Assembly (NCBI RefSeq): GCF_024713945.1
Contig: NC_134683.1
Location: 4,217,501-4,281,500, forward strand
Source of the DNA: Dermatophagoides farinae
Lineage: Eukaryota; Arthropoda; Arachnida; Sarcoptiformes; Pyroglyphidae
Length of the DNA: 64,000 nt
Reading direction: 5' to 3'
Shown: piece after piece, positions 25,204 through 37,481 of the stretch
How the letters are laid out: each line of letters begins with the position of its first letter
How positions within the stretch are numbered: the stretch's first letter is position 1
Notes under the pieces: generated by a model
Databases searched by the model: none
Seen by the model: the letters and a program-made list of their open reading frames with translations, nothing else
Told to the model about the DNA's origin: nothing
Translations under genes and position numbers: made by a program

Positions 25204-28200
25204 ATGGATAAAAATTTACTTGATATCGATTTCGGAATGGATCGTTTGACAATGAATGATAATGATGGTGATGTCAACAGTTATAGCTATCATTATAATG
25301 AAGTGGATAATGACGTTCTTGTTGCTGCTGCTGCTGCTGCTGATGATGATGATGATGAAAAAACAATCGAATGGATTATAAAAGAAAGCAATTTAATGGC
25401 AACATTTGCTCTGGTGCCCATTACAATCACCGTTATCAAATTACGTGATATTATTGTTAATAATGATAGTAATATTCTTACATCTGATCAAGAATTTATG
25501 AATACAGTTAAATTTATAGAGGAAAAATTGCTCATCAATTCAAATGATTATGAAGCCAAAATAAGTCATCGTTATTATGATGAATTCATTGTCAAGTAAG
25601 TTGCATTTTCATTTCATTCTATATATTCATTCACTCGTTCATGTGTTCAATACAACATTGAATTGGCAGGATGAACGTTGATTTCTACATTAATCCCGAT
25701 CCAATAAATCAATCATTCATGTTGGATTTGATCTCAAGATTTCGTTCGGTACAAATTTTTCAAACAAATTTTCGAATCGTAATGGAATTTCCTCATAATT
25801 CTCTTCGTCATCTAATAAAAGAATCGCCAATTGATGAAATGGATGATTATTCCGCATCAATGAATTCATTCTCCATTGGATCGGTTATTAATCTTTGCTA
25901 TTTTACTAGTCGATTTAATGCCATTCCATCGCAATATCATCCACTGAAAATGATATGGAATTTTCAAAAAAATTTAATAATTTTCTATTTCCATATCCAA
26001 CACAATCGAACATCCCAAAGGTAAGTGGGATTATAAAAAAGAAATTTGCAGAAAAAATTAATCCGTTTTTTTCATTTTCATTTCAAACACCAGATATAAA
26101 ATAGAAATATCATTTTCATCGATTCAATTCATATTGCTCGAGATCAATCAGTCAATCAATACACCATGCGGTATTGGTGTTTGTTTCGAATTAAATTCTG
26201 CTCCTTTATTGTTCACAGAAAAAATGTGTCGAAATCGAATAAAATGGATTCGTACCAAAGATTTAAGAAATAATGTTGATTCTGATTTAATTGGTTATGC
26301 ACATGGATATCGTATCACGATAGATGATTTGAATATCATAAAAACTACAATCAAATTAAGCTACCTGTGTAAAGAACGAACTCGAACTTTTGCTTTTTAC
26401 ATAGGCAGAATAAATCAAATCATGCTAAATAATAGTCGATGGACAATGGATCGATTATGGAACAATATTGATCAAACTTTTGCAAAAAGTTTTGCCAGAA
26501 ATTATGCTTGCCGTGTAATTTTGAGATCATATCGTATTGTCGATCGAGTTATATGTCGGCACGGAATATTGAATGAAGATAATGTGAAGAATTTTCTCGA
26601 AAATATCAAACAATTAGAGTCGGATTTGTATTTCGAAAATTGTCTATATCAATTGGATGTAAAATCAAACAATCCAGTTATCGATTTCATTGCTGAATTC
26701 AATCGTATCGTTCAGACTGTCGACACAAATCGGCCCCAAAGAATTAGTATTTTTGGTAGTAATGGCAAAAAAAAATTGCTTGGACCAGATCAAGATCATT
26801 ATATTATTATGCGTCGAGCTATCATGACACCAACTCGATTACAATTTTTTCGTCCTATCGCCTGTTTACGTTCACGATTCTCAAATATTGCCAATCTAGA
26901 CTATGCTTTACGATTAACATTGTCTGAAGATAATAATCGTTTTTTGAACGGACCATCCAGCAGCAGTGAATTCATTAAAGAATGCATTATGCCACGATTA
27001 TTGGCAGGCATAAGAATAGCAGATCGTCATTTTGAATTTCTTGGTTCATCATCAAGTCAAATGCGTGAATCTGGTATCGTATTCTATGCTCGTGATACTG
27101 ACAATCGAACGGCCGAATCGATTCGTCAAATAGTGGGTGATCTATCGATTTTCAAACGAAAAGTAGCCAAATACATTGCACGATTTGGATTGATATTTTC
27201 ACAATCAATTGCTTATTATCAATGCGATCAATCAGTTGATATATATCGATCAGCTGATCTTACGAATGGACCGTTTATATTCTCGGACGGTGGTGGTATC
27301 ATATCGAATAGTTTGGCACGGAAAATTACACCATTATTGAATACACCACCAGATTATTTTCCATCTGCATTTCAAATCCGTTATGGTGGCTGCAAAGGAA
27401 TGCTTGTCCGTTATGAATCGAGTGATGACAATGATATGATAATGTTTCGTGAATCAATGATCAAATTTCAATCGAATGATTTTTCATTGGGTATATTGAA
27501 ATTTTCAGCACCAAGATCTGTCTACCTGAATCGGCCATTATTACAGATTCTTTATGAACAACAAGTACCGGCTCATGTTTTCTACAACATCATCACCCAA
27601 TCGACAGAATCATTGGCGCATTCATTGATGTTTGAAGCTAATGCATATGAATTAATGAATATGTATTCACAACGAAATCTTAATTACAACAAACTTCATA
27701 AAGCCGGTTATTCCTTCTTAAACGAACCTTTTCTTCGTCGAATCCTGAATCATTTATTATTCTATCGACTAAATGAACTGAAAAGTAAAGCTCGAATCAA
27801 AGTACCATCATCACATGGTCGAACTGCATTCGGTGTAATAGATGAAATGAATCAATTGAATCCTGGCGAAGTGTTTTTCCAATATAGTCAATTGAATGAT
27901 GTTGATGGTCTACCTACTGGTGAAACAATTATTCTCGATAATCAAGAAGTGATGGTCACCAAATTTCCTTGTCTTTCATTGGGTGATGTGCGAAAATTTA
28001 AGGCTATCAACGTTAAAGGTTTGGAACATGTCAAAGATTGTCTCGTTTTTCCAGCAAAAGGACACAGACCTCATACCGATGAGATGGGTGGTTCAGATCT
28101 TGATGGTGATGAGTATGCCATCTTTTGGAAGACAGACCTAATATTTCCTGGATCAAATTATCATCCAATGGATTTTCCATCACAAACATCACCAGAATCC

Positions 28201-30036
28201 GATCGAGATATTGTTATTGATGATATTGTCAAATTTTACTGTGATTTTCTTGTCGATAACAATATTGGTTTGGTCGCCAACTCACATCTAATGTTTTCAG
28301 ATTTCCATCCTGAAGGTCTTTCTTCGTGCGAATGTCTAGATTTGGCTGCTAAATACAGTGTATCGTTAGATTTCCAGAAAAATGGTGTTAATGCCAAAGT
28401 TGAAAACAAATACATACCGGATTCGAATTGGATTCGTCCAGATTTTATGTCGAAACGTAATGGTGAATCTGATGTTTATTTATCTACCAAAATTCTTGGT
28501 ATAATTTATCGTCATTGTTCATTGATGGAAGATATGATACGTGCTTCAAACACATACCTAATGGCTAATCAGGAAAATCGATTGGAAAAACCGAATCCAA
28601 ATTTAATACTAAATTGTTGGCAATTATTCGAACAGGAAGCAATGAAAGCATATGATGATTATTGTCATCTAGTAATTGATCATATGGAAATGTTGGATAT
28701 TGAATCCGAAGCAACTTTGATTAGTAATGTTTTTGAAAATAAATCCGAAGCAGCCACCACAGTTCTTAATGATTTATTCAAACATTTTCAAAAAATATTC
28801 GAACTACAAGCACAAGGAAGATCTGATGAAGAACGATTATTATTGATATCTGCATGGTATGCAATTTGTTTTCAACGTTCCGATCATATTCGTTATCGAT
28901 ATCATGATGAACCATTATTTGGAATGCCATTTTTAGTGCCAGATGAAATGATTAATCTGATTAGACATGTTGAAAAATCAACTGTTGCCAATCCAGTTAT
29001 ATGCATTAAGATTGAATTTGAACATATTGAATTGACATGTATGATTATATTGTTTTGGATGGCACAAATGAATCGTATATTTAAACGTGGTGCACATCTT
29101 GGACAATTGTTGAAAATTTTTGATCGTCAAAAGAATAAATGGTATAGTACTACTGAACATCAATTATTGAAAGGTATAATACAGGTATGTGGATATTGAA
29201 ATATTTTTTTGTTGTTGCTGTGATTACTTATTTGTTTTATTATTCTGTTACCAGGAACAATTGATCATTATTGTTGATCAATATCAAGAAATTGCCATTG
29301 TTGAACCAAATGAACAGACTCATCATCAAGTGGTTGCATTTCTTTTTGATCAATATCTTTTATATCTAAGTCGTTTATTTAATCAATTGGAATTATTAAT
29401 CGACAATTCAGATTTGGATCATGTTTTTTTGCTAAAATATTCATTGTTTGCTGTGAATTTTATAGAAAAATTGAATCGAATGGAAAATCCACCAATGAAC
29501 GCTGCCATACTGCGTGATAAAATGTTTGAATATAAATTGTTTCTAAAATTATTGATTCGTAATTTTCGATTGGAAACACAAACCTGTGAAACGGTGGAAT
29601 TTGCCATATTAAATGTTGATCGATGTCTAACAAATGGTTGCCATAGAATTGATTTTAATCAGGTAAGGTTTATTTTCAAAAAAATTTTTTTTTAGACAAC
29701 TTGTTTTTTTAAATATTCTGTACATAGAAACATTGTCTACTTAAACTTCGATATATGGCTGGTAATATTACGGAAATTTTTATCCACAAAAACAATGGAA
29801 TTTGTATTCAATCGTTGATTCAATCAAAAGGAAAAAAAATAGCAACAAATACAACCAATACAAATGAATGGCGACAACAGCAAACAACACCGATTGCAAA
29901 TAATTTAACACGTTCAAATGTTGATTATTTTATTGTCAAAGTTTCTGGATTTCAAACATCAATATCATTGTTGAAATGTTTGCTGGGACATCCAAAATTG
30001 TATCCAAACATAATGATTGGTTATCAATTTATTTGA
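25204..30036 (+). CDS. Cellular RNA-dependent RNA polymerase (RNA-silencing type)
   Basis: Five exons: join(25204..25595,25670..26020,26094..29184,29255..29662,29728..30036), 1516 aa, introns 65-74 bp, all phases consistent. An in-frame TAA directly before the ATG fixes the start. Motifs of the eukaryotic QDE-1/EGO-1/RDR family are in order: QFFRP, FSDGGGIIS, PSAFQIRYGGCKGML, KAGYSFLNEPF, GRTAFGVID, GEVFFQYS, KFPCLSLGDVRKF, and the catalytic GGSDLDGDEY with Asp916, Asp918 and Asp920. The N-terminal 500 residues show no domain I recognise apart from an Ala/Asp run at about residues 40-55. It copies single-stranded RNA to make or amplify silencing triggers, probably in the cytoplasm with Dicer and Argonaute. 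Codon use and introns look like those of the neighbours, and no break is seen, so the gene appears functional. Confidence 0.95.
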
Positions 30037-31699
30037 ATCGAATGTGCATTATTTGTACTTTCCAATTCGGCCGATAGATGGCGTAATATGTATTTAATTT
30101 AAAATCGAATGATGGTCATCATTCTTTTTTTTTGTTTTGTATTTTGTTTAATAGCCAAAATCGTTTTATGTAAAATTTTTTTTTTGCTTCAATCACTTTA
30201 TGTCCAAATGGTAGATATTCACTCACACAAACACATCGATAAAATTTAGCAATAAAAATTGGTATATACATCAAAATCGAACCATACAAGTCGACGACCA
30301 TGACCATCATCATGACCGTTTTATGAGCATGTGATGTGTAAAGTGTAAAGTAAGTAGTACGTGCATCGAACCATTTTATTAGCTATATTTATTTTTCTGT
30401 TTCGTTTTTTTTTCGATTGATCGATTTTTTTTTCAACTATGGAGATTAGCTATTTTTCTATTCTCTATTTTTCTTTTTTGTTGAATGGCCTGAATCGAAT
30501 ATAGAGTGAAACAAATTTGTTTAATTCAAAATGATAGGCCAATAAGCACGTATCGGACGAGAGAGCGAGAAAGAGACAGAAAAAACGAACGGACTCGATC
30601 TGATGAATGAATGAATGAATGAAAAAAAAACAGTTCAGTACCCATTGTCATTATCATCATCATCATCATGGATGATGTTTAGCTCTCGACAATAGTGTAT
30701 AAGTAATATATACAAATTGTAATTTCATATTGGTGAAAACAAAAAAAAAGAATAAACGTTAAAACTATTTTAACTATTTTGGTTTCGATGATGATGACGA
30801 TGATGACTATTTCGGTGGTGGTCCCCAAGCGTCATCATCGTCATCATCATCATCGAATTTTGAATTCAATCTCATCTTAAATTCGACTCTTTTTTTTTCT
30901 GATGATGAATGAAATACAACTAACCAACCAACCAACCAACTAACAAACAAAATTTTTTGATCATCTATCCATCCATTTTTGTGTATAATATAACGAGAAC
31001 GACCACAATGTCATTTCTAGCCATCTGTAACAATTGTCTGTGCATGTACATTTATTATAAGGCCACTTTTTTTCTGGATCATCGCTCTTATCATCATGAA
31101 CATACAATGGATAGAGAAACGGGAAAAATTTCCTGCATCCCGGGTCCCGAATACATGCATGTACACATCATAGAGACAAAAGAATAGAGCATGCTAATAT
31201 TCTCGATCGATTCATCGTGTTTTTTTACGTTTTTTTTGTTATCGAATATTTGTTTGCAATTAACGAATAAATATATAACAAACCCTCACTCATTCATTCA
31301 TTCATATATATAACAAAAGAGAATTACAATTGATTGATACAAGCACAATTGTTCACATTGTGGCTATGTCTTTCAATTGAATTTTTTTTTTTCGTTTTTT
31401 CATTTCTGTTTGTCATTGACACACACACACACAATGGATGGACTGGTAAAAATATAGTTAATATGACATTCATAAGTGATTAATTCTCGTTTGATTCTGG
31501 CAAATTCATTCATTCAGCAATAAATTTTTTTTTTTTTGCTTGCAGGTGTAACTTTTTTTTTATTATTGTTGCATCGACGAATATACTACACAATTTTATG
31601 TGAATCGAATCAAAATCACAGACGGAAAAAAAAGTTACACAAAGACAGTTGTTGGTTGTAATAGTTGGACAAATAACCAATTTGTATGCTTCATTTGGA
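30037..31699. other. Intergenic, RdRP to LINE relic
   Basis: TAGATGGCG at 30075-30083 lies 39 bp after the RdRP stop. The rest is poly-T/A, GAT repeats and a GC-richer patch near 31130-31160. A 15-bp perfect inverted repeat (31546-31560 and 31626-31640) ends the stretch. No coding exon is supported. Confidence 0.5.
31546..31640. repeat. 15-bp perfect inverted repeat beside the LINE relic
   Basis: GTGTAACTTTTTTTT at 31546-31560 and its exact complement at 31626-31640 enclose 65 bp. The arms include a non-homopolymer half (GTGTAAC), so it is not only a poly-T/poly-A match. It could be a hairpin or the ends of a tiny palindromic element. Confidence 0.6.
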
Positions 31700-32590
31700 T
31701 CGATCCATCGAATAAATCGGCTTGAGACGATGGTTTATAATAGGGAGGCCACGACGGATGGGCGGTTCGGTGATACACATGATGTCGATACTGTTGGAAT
31801 GGCAAAAATTGGCAACCGGCTTGTAGCAGTATGGCTACGTTGACTCGGTAATCCTTCGAGGCGACAATTAATACAGGTTGGGGCATCTTCGCGACTCATG
31901 CATTGATCCAGCAAATGGTCACCACCACAATGTAGACAAAATTGACGGTTTTTACGTGGGCAGAATTCGGCAATATGCTTAAGGGGCTAAATCGTTATAT
32001 ATCTCCAAGGAGAAGGGCATTTTTGGGCCAATTTAAACTTAGGGTTGAAAAATTAACAGTTTTTTCTTCACATTCAGGCTAATATCCGCCATAATATCCG
32101 GTTCTGAGCCATTAACTGATTTTTGGTTGCGGCTTGGTCGGATTTTGGCGCTTTTTCCTGATTTCGATGGCCCGGTCAACATCCAGTTGGTTTTCGTCAA
32201 GATAAGCAGAAATCTCCGGGTTGTAAACAGCAATAAGCCCCGGGATTGTTTGCTCCTCGTAAGCCATATTTAGCCCTTTCAGGTGCATGGTTGGCATTAA
32301 TCGACCCGAATCATTGAACCGAAATTTGTCGTCAGTAGCAATAATGTTTTCAAATTTTTTCTTACTATTCGGGCTTTTAAAATTGACCAAAAATCGCCAA
32401 TCACGCATCTTGGCCGTATCTTTTATCTTGATGCCGTGTTGGGCGGGAACCACTTTTGAAATTATTTCGCGTCGAGTAACATCAGCATCATCATTATTTG
32501 CGATGGTCACGACAGTTTTCCCTTGAACGTTCCCTTGATCCATCGAATAAGATGATTGGATAAGGTTTTTTTGTTCCAATATCATCCCCT
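31700..32590 (-). mobile_element. Degenerate LINE (non-LTR retrotransposon) ORF1 fragment
   Basis: The minus strand carries an RRM-like ORF1 region at 32112-32585, including IISKVVPAQHGIKIKD, MRDWRFLVNFKSPNSKKKFE and PGLIAVYNPEISAYLDENQL. In another frame, about 31745-31970, there is a zinc-knuckle region: HIAEFCPRKNR, FCLHCGGDHLLDQC (CX2CX3HX4C) and PTCINC. That order (RRM-like fold, then CCHC knuckles) is typical of ORF1 in Jockey/R1/I-type LINEs. The two blocks are in different frames with stops between them, the first knuckle is damaged, and no endonuclease or reverse transcriptase follows, so this is a relic. Base composition is visibly more GC-rich than the surroundings. The clade cannot be fixed from ORF1 alone. 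Confidence 0.65.
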
Positions 32591-32867
32591 TTGAATGAAT
32601 AGTGCTTTTGGAAATTGAAACACACGCACACTAACGCATTTTTTCTGTTGATATTTAGAATAATTTCAGATATAAGTTTAGGTATAATATTGAGTTCTTC
32701 AGGACTTACTTGTATACCAGTGGTCAATAGTGAGAATTTCTTTTTTTTAATATTCTACAAATAATTTTCCATTTTAGAAGTTAAAATTTTCGAATCGCTT
32801 TTTTGAATTTGTCTCGATGATATGATTGCCGTTTTCTTATCAGAGAGTGGAAATAAGAGAATCAGGT

Positions 32868-33176
32868 TCAGGAATATTTCAAAAGTTTTTTTTTTGCTAT
32901 GATGAATGGATTATCATTTTCCTGTATTAAAATGAAAATTAAAATATCGTTATACATTGTATACTGAGGCATTTCCGGCATGTGCTTCTTCGACCAAATA
33001 ACATTTTGGAAACCAAAAATTTCATATTGTGCCAGGTTATCACAGATTTTGTATATAACTGGAAATTTTTTTATTGACTCTTTCCACAAATTTGAATGAA
33101 ATAGATCCAATACATTAGATTTAAATTCATGTATGCGGTTTCCGCTTTTTTGAGAATGCTCATAATGAATGTTCAT
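32868..33176 (-). CDS. Orphan 102-codon open frame, unknown
   Basis: An ATG-started open frame beginning MNIHYEHSQKSGNRIHEF, without repeats and with ordinary residue composition (Trp, Cys, Pro, His present), about 280 bp upstream of the LINE ORF1 relic on the same strand. I do not recognise a family. It may be the remains of the N-terminal part of the same element, an exon of an unknown gene, or chance. No clear splice partner was found. Confidence 0.25.
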   Translation of the reverse strand: MNIHYEHSQKSGNRIHEFKSNVLDLFHSNLWKESIKKFPVIYKICDNLAQYEIFGFQNVIWSKKHMPEMPQYTMYNDILIFILIQENDNPFIIAKKKLLKYS

Positions 33177-36100
33177 GTTTGATCACGTTTCTATTCTATT
33201 CTTTTTTTTTTGTAACCATGCTCGATGGGGTCGGTCATAGAGATTGTGTCGCAGTATAAATTGTGAGATTCTGGATGATGATGCGAAAATCGCGAGTACC
33301 AAAAATTTTTTTTTTGTGATGATTTAATAATAAAAAACGACACACGTGTGTTTCGGATATTTAAGATCGGTAAATAACACTGCTCTCATCATTTTGTTTA
33401 TTCAGACACTTCATCATCTTTATCATCATTCAATGAATATTAAAAAAATCCTTCAAAGTCAATCCAAATTATTTTTTGTTTATTTGTTGTTGATATAGTA
33501 AGAGTGCGACACGTGTTGTCACGCACACACACACACACAATGTTTTTATTTTGATTCGTTATAATCATCAACGTCAACACGTGATTCTATGTAAAGATTC
33601 TGTATTATATGAATATTATTGTTGATTGACTGACTGACTGACTGGCTGACTAATTGAGTTATATTTTTATGATGATGATAAACACGTGACCGCTTAATCT
33701 AAATAAATGTTAAGTGTTAAGTAAAGTAAAAATTGGTTTTTTGAAACCAATTTTTTTTTCGTTTTCGTTGCAACAACAAATAATCATCATAATATATAAT
33801 ACGGTACGTACTTTTTAAACAGTTTTTTCATCATCTAACAAACATCAATTCAATTCATTTCATTTCATTTAGAGACAAAACTGACTGAATAAGAAATAAA
33901 GGTCGATTGATTATCATCATTTGAAAAAAAAGTGGCCTGAGAAAAAATCTCTATATATATTGGATATATACCAACGATCATCAATGGCATTTTGGTGAAA
34001 ATGTTCATTCATCCATTAATATAAGAGGACGAAAAAAAGTAAGTTTTAAAGAAGATGTGTTTTTTTTTGAATGAATGAATTGAATTTGTACTAATAATAT
34101 ATATAACCTTTAAACAGGAAATGATTTTCTCTCTCTCTCTCTCTATTTTTTTTCATTCAATGAATGAATTTCCACGTATCGTTGGTAAAGGTCGATTACT
34201 ATGAATAATCATCATCATCATTATTACTATGAAACAAGGTTTATGGCAACAATTTGTTATTTTTTTTTGTGTTGGGGGTCCTGGGAACCTTTCAGGTCCA
34301 ACATCGTCAACAACACCCAAATAATTGTTTCGAACAACAACAACAACAACGACGACAACGACAACAACAAAATGATCACGATCATCACGCGTATCAAGAA
34401 AGAAAGTATCGCCCATCATCATTGATCTTGATTATAGTTAATCAATGATGGGCTATATATTGAATTGTTGGCCAATTTCTGAGATGGAAGATAATTATAA
34501 TGATCATCATCATCATCATGTGGTTTTTTTTTGACGATCGATACTTGTTATGAAAATCGGAAATGTCAATTTGTATGTGTATGAGCTTGTTGTTTATCAT
34601 CATCTAGTATAAATCAAATATAATAATCATCATCAATATTTACCAATTATAATGATTGGAGGATGATGATGATGATGATGTAAAATTTGGTTCCCATGGA
34701 CCCTATTTAATGATCATCATCATCATAATAAAAAAAAACATCGAAGCAACTTGTTGCCCGCATATACAACATCAATCCATCAATGGACTGAAAACCAAAT
34801 ATCAAGATGTGTTCATCATTATGTGAATTGTTCACATTTACCACAATTAAATAAATCAATTTAGCTCAATGGAAATGATAATTTTTTTTTTGGCGAAATT
34901 TTCCATTATGGATCGTGATCAATATTTTTTTTCGTTGTTCAACCTTCAAATGTTGTCCATGATGATGATTGCCAACCAGGGACCAGGACATTTTGTTTGG
35001 GTAATAACGATGAGGAGGAGTTGCAGTAATAAACTAAACCTACAGTATACAGTATTGCACCACTGAAATATACATGTAGCATTGGTACAATAGCAGACGA
35101 CCAACCGCGCTAGCTATTACAATTCATGGAACCGTTTTTAATTCAAAAGAATAAAAAAAAATCTGATCATCATCATCATATATAAAAAGCTTACATGGTG
35201 ACAAAAAAAATATTCAAACACATTTTTTTTTTGGAACCAGCTCACGCGACATTGTCGCCGAATTTTTAAACTTTACAAATTGTTGTTTCGGTAATATACC
35301 GATGTTCAATGTGAAATTGTGTTCAAAACGTTTGTTTGTGGTTATTTTTTTTTTTTTATTCATCCGAAGAACAATTTCCATTATCCCGTTTGTTTTATTA
35401 CCATCACGACCATCAAATACCAGTGACCATCAAGTGAATTTTTGAACCATAAATTTTCAAAAACATTCGAAAAAAGGTATGTGTGAATTTTTTTTTTCAT
35501 TTAAATTTTAAATTCGAATTTTTTGATCTTTTCAAATATAATGTTACACATATACACACAAAACAAAACAAAAATTTTCCATTTTTGACTAAAAGTTTTT
35601 GACCTTTAATGAAAAAAAAACGTGAAATCAAATCTTCAAACAACAACAAAAAACAAAATGATCAAAAAAATAGGTAATAGGATCGAATGTTGTTTTTTTT
35701 TCTGGTCGAATTGACAATTTTTTGGCCAATCATTTTCTTTTGGATTGAATATCATATGTCACCCAAAATGAAACAAAAAAGAAAGAGAAAAAAATGACCA
35801 GTTTGAAGTCCTTATACCACACAACACCAAACACCATCATCATCAGATTTTTTTTTCTTTTGATCATCAATAATTGGACATTCGTTATGGACATTGGTTA
35901 TGCTTGTACCATCATATCTCGGTGTGTGTGTGTGTGTGTTGTATACGCGTCATTCGATATGGCTTTGACGTGAATTTTATTTGGGATCGAGGATTGGCTT
36001 TTTTCTTCTTCTTCTTCTTCTTCTCTGTCCATTGATTTAAGCGATCCGGTCATCGTGATAAGCTGATCTGATCTCATTTTTTTTCATTACTAGACAGGAA

Positions 36101-37414
36101 CAGTGAAACATACAAACAAAACACACCGTAAGGGAAACAGAGAGAAGGTGGTAATGTAATATTACAGCAGTAGTATACCACCTTGGCTTCAAAGATTAAT
36201 AATAAAAAAAAACGTTTAATTCTTTGTCTCTCTGTCTCTGTGCTGCATATGTGTCACCATTGTGATTTACTTGATTGTTTGTTTGTAAGGTTAAAATTTC
36301 AATTCTTGGAAAATCTGAAAAAAAATGAAAAACAATGAATGAATGAATCGATCGAGATATTAATCGTTTTGACAGTTAAAAAAAAAACTTACACACTGAT
36401 TTTGTTTTCTGATTTCGACAGTAGAGATAAACAATGTGAGAGAGAGAGGTTAGGCAATCAGATAAGATTCATTGATTATTGTATACTGTGTGATTTTGAT
36501 TATTATGAATATTTTTCACCATATTCATATTATGGTGACATTTTTTCTACCAATGAATGAGAAACGAATGCAACAAATGCTACTCATATATGATTGATTT
36601 TGATCTCGATCTCGATCTCGATGATGATGACGATGAAACAAATCTCTAGTGATTGATGGAAAAAAAATGAGATTGACATTCAAATCGATTACGATATACA
36701 ATGAAATGATGCATACCGGTTGGTTGGTTAGTTGGTTGATTTGGTTTGTTGATTCGATCGGCTATTGTCATCCTTATTTTAAATTTGAGTAGAGATAGAA
36801 AAGTTGACAGAAAAACACACAGACAGACAGACAGAGATATTCATTATAGATCTGGCTGGATACAAAAGATTTTTTTTTTATGGACCCATAATAATAATGG
36901 TTCATCATAAAGAAAAACAGAAGCATAATATGACCTGTGTATGCATAGATTTGCGAAGAAAATTGATTTGATTTTCTTTGTTGAGTGAAAGAAGAAAAAA
37001 AAAATTCGATTAAAATTGTGTGGTCAATAATAATAATGGATCATTAAGAAAATCAACAAAATGGATCGTACATTTTTTATGGTCTCAAAACCGTTTTTTT
37101 TTTTCGTTTGTTTGGCTAATTCCATTTGGACCACCTTGGATTTTTTTTTTTTTTTAGGCAAATAAAATTAGCTTGGATTTCATTTCATCATCTGATGGAA
37201 AATTGACGATGTTGGGTTCTGTAAAAAAGAAAAAAAAAGAAAAAATCTTGAATCAATATTTAAACAAACACAGTGCAGCTCGATGGCTATTCTATTTCAA
37301 TTTTTTTTTGTTTGTTTGAAAATTTTTAAATTGATTTTTTTTTCTATTCTCTGATCGTTTTCGTTTTTTTTTCTCAATGACGGTATTTCATTTTTATTTT
37401 TATTTTTTAAATAG
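33177..37414. other. Intergenic region upstream of the neurogenin-like gene
   Basis: It holds simple repeats (GACT repeat near 33625-33645, CAA runs near 34334-34372, CTT run near 36007-36024), a TATA box at 35179-35187, a possible untranslated first exon (about 35210-35476) and an ATG-started 73-codon frame at 36339-36560. Apart from these it contains A/T-rich sequence with no supported coding exon. Confidence 0.45.
35179..35187 (+). promoter_or_regulatory. Possible distal promoter TATA box of the neurogenin-like gene
   Basis: TATATAAAA, followed by about 260 bp of less repetitive sequence that ends at a good donor (AAAAAG|GTATGT at 35476). An acceptor (TTTAAATAG) ends at 37414, 67 bp before the neurogenin-like ATG. 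Promoter, untranslated exon and a 1.9-kb intron would fit together. This is inference. Confidence 0.35.
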
Positions 37415-37481
37415 AAAGATCACCACAAATATTTACCCATCACCGGACACGTCGATCATTAATAATTTGGCAAACACTTAA

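Noticed and set aside
31635-31886. 83-codon minus-strand frame
   Set aside because: It is an off-frame reading of the LINE zinc-knuckle region.
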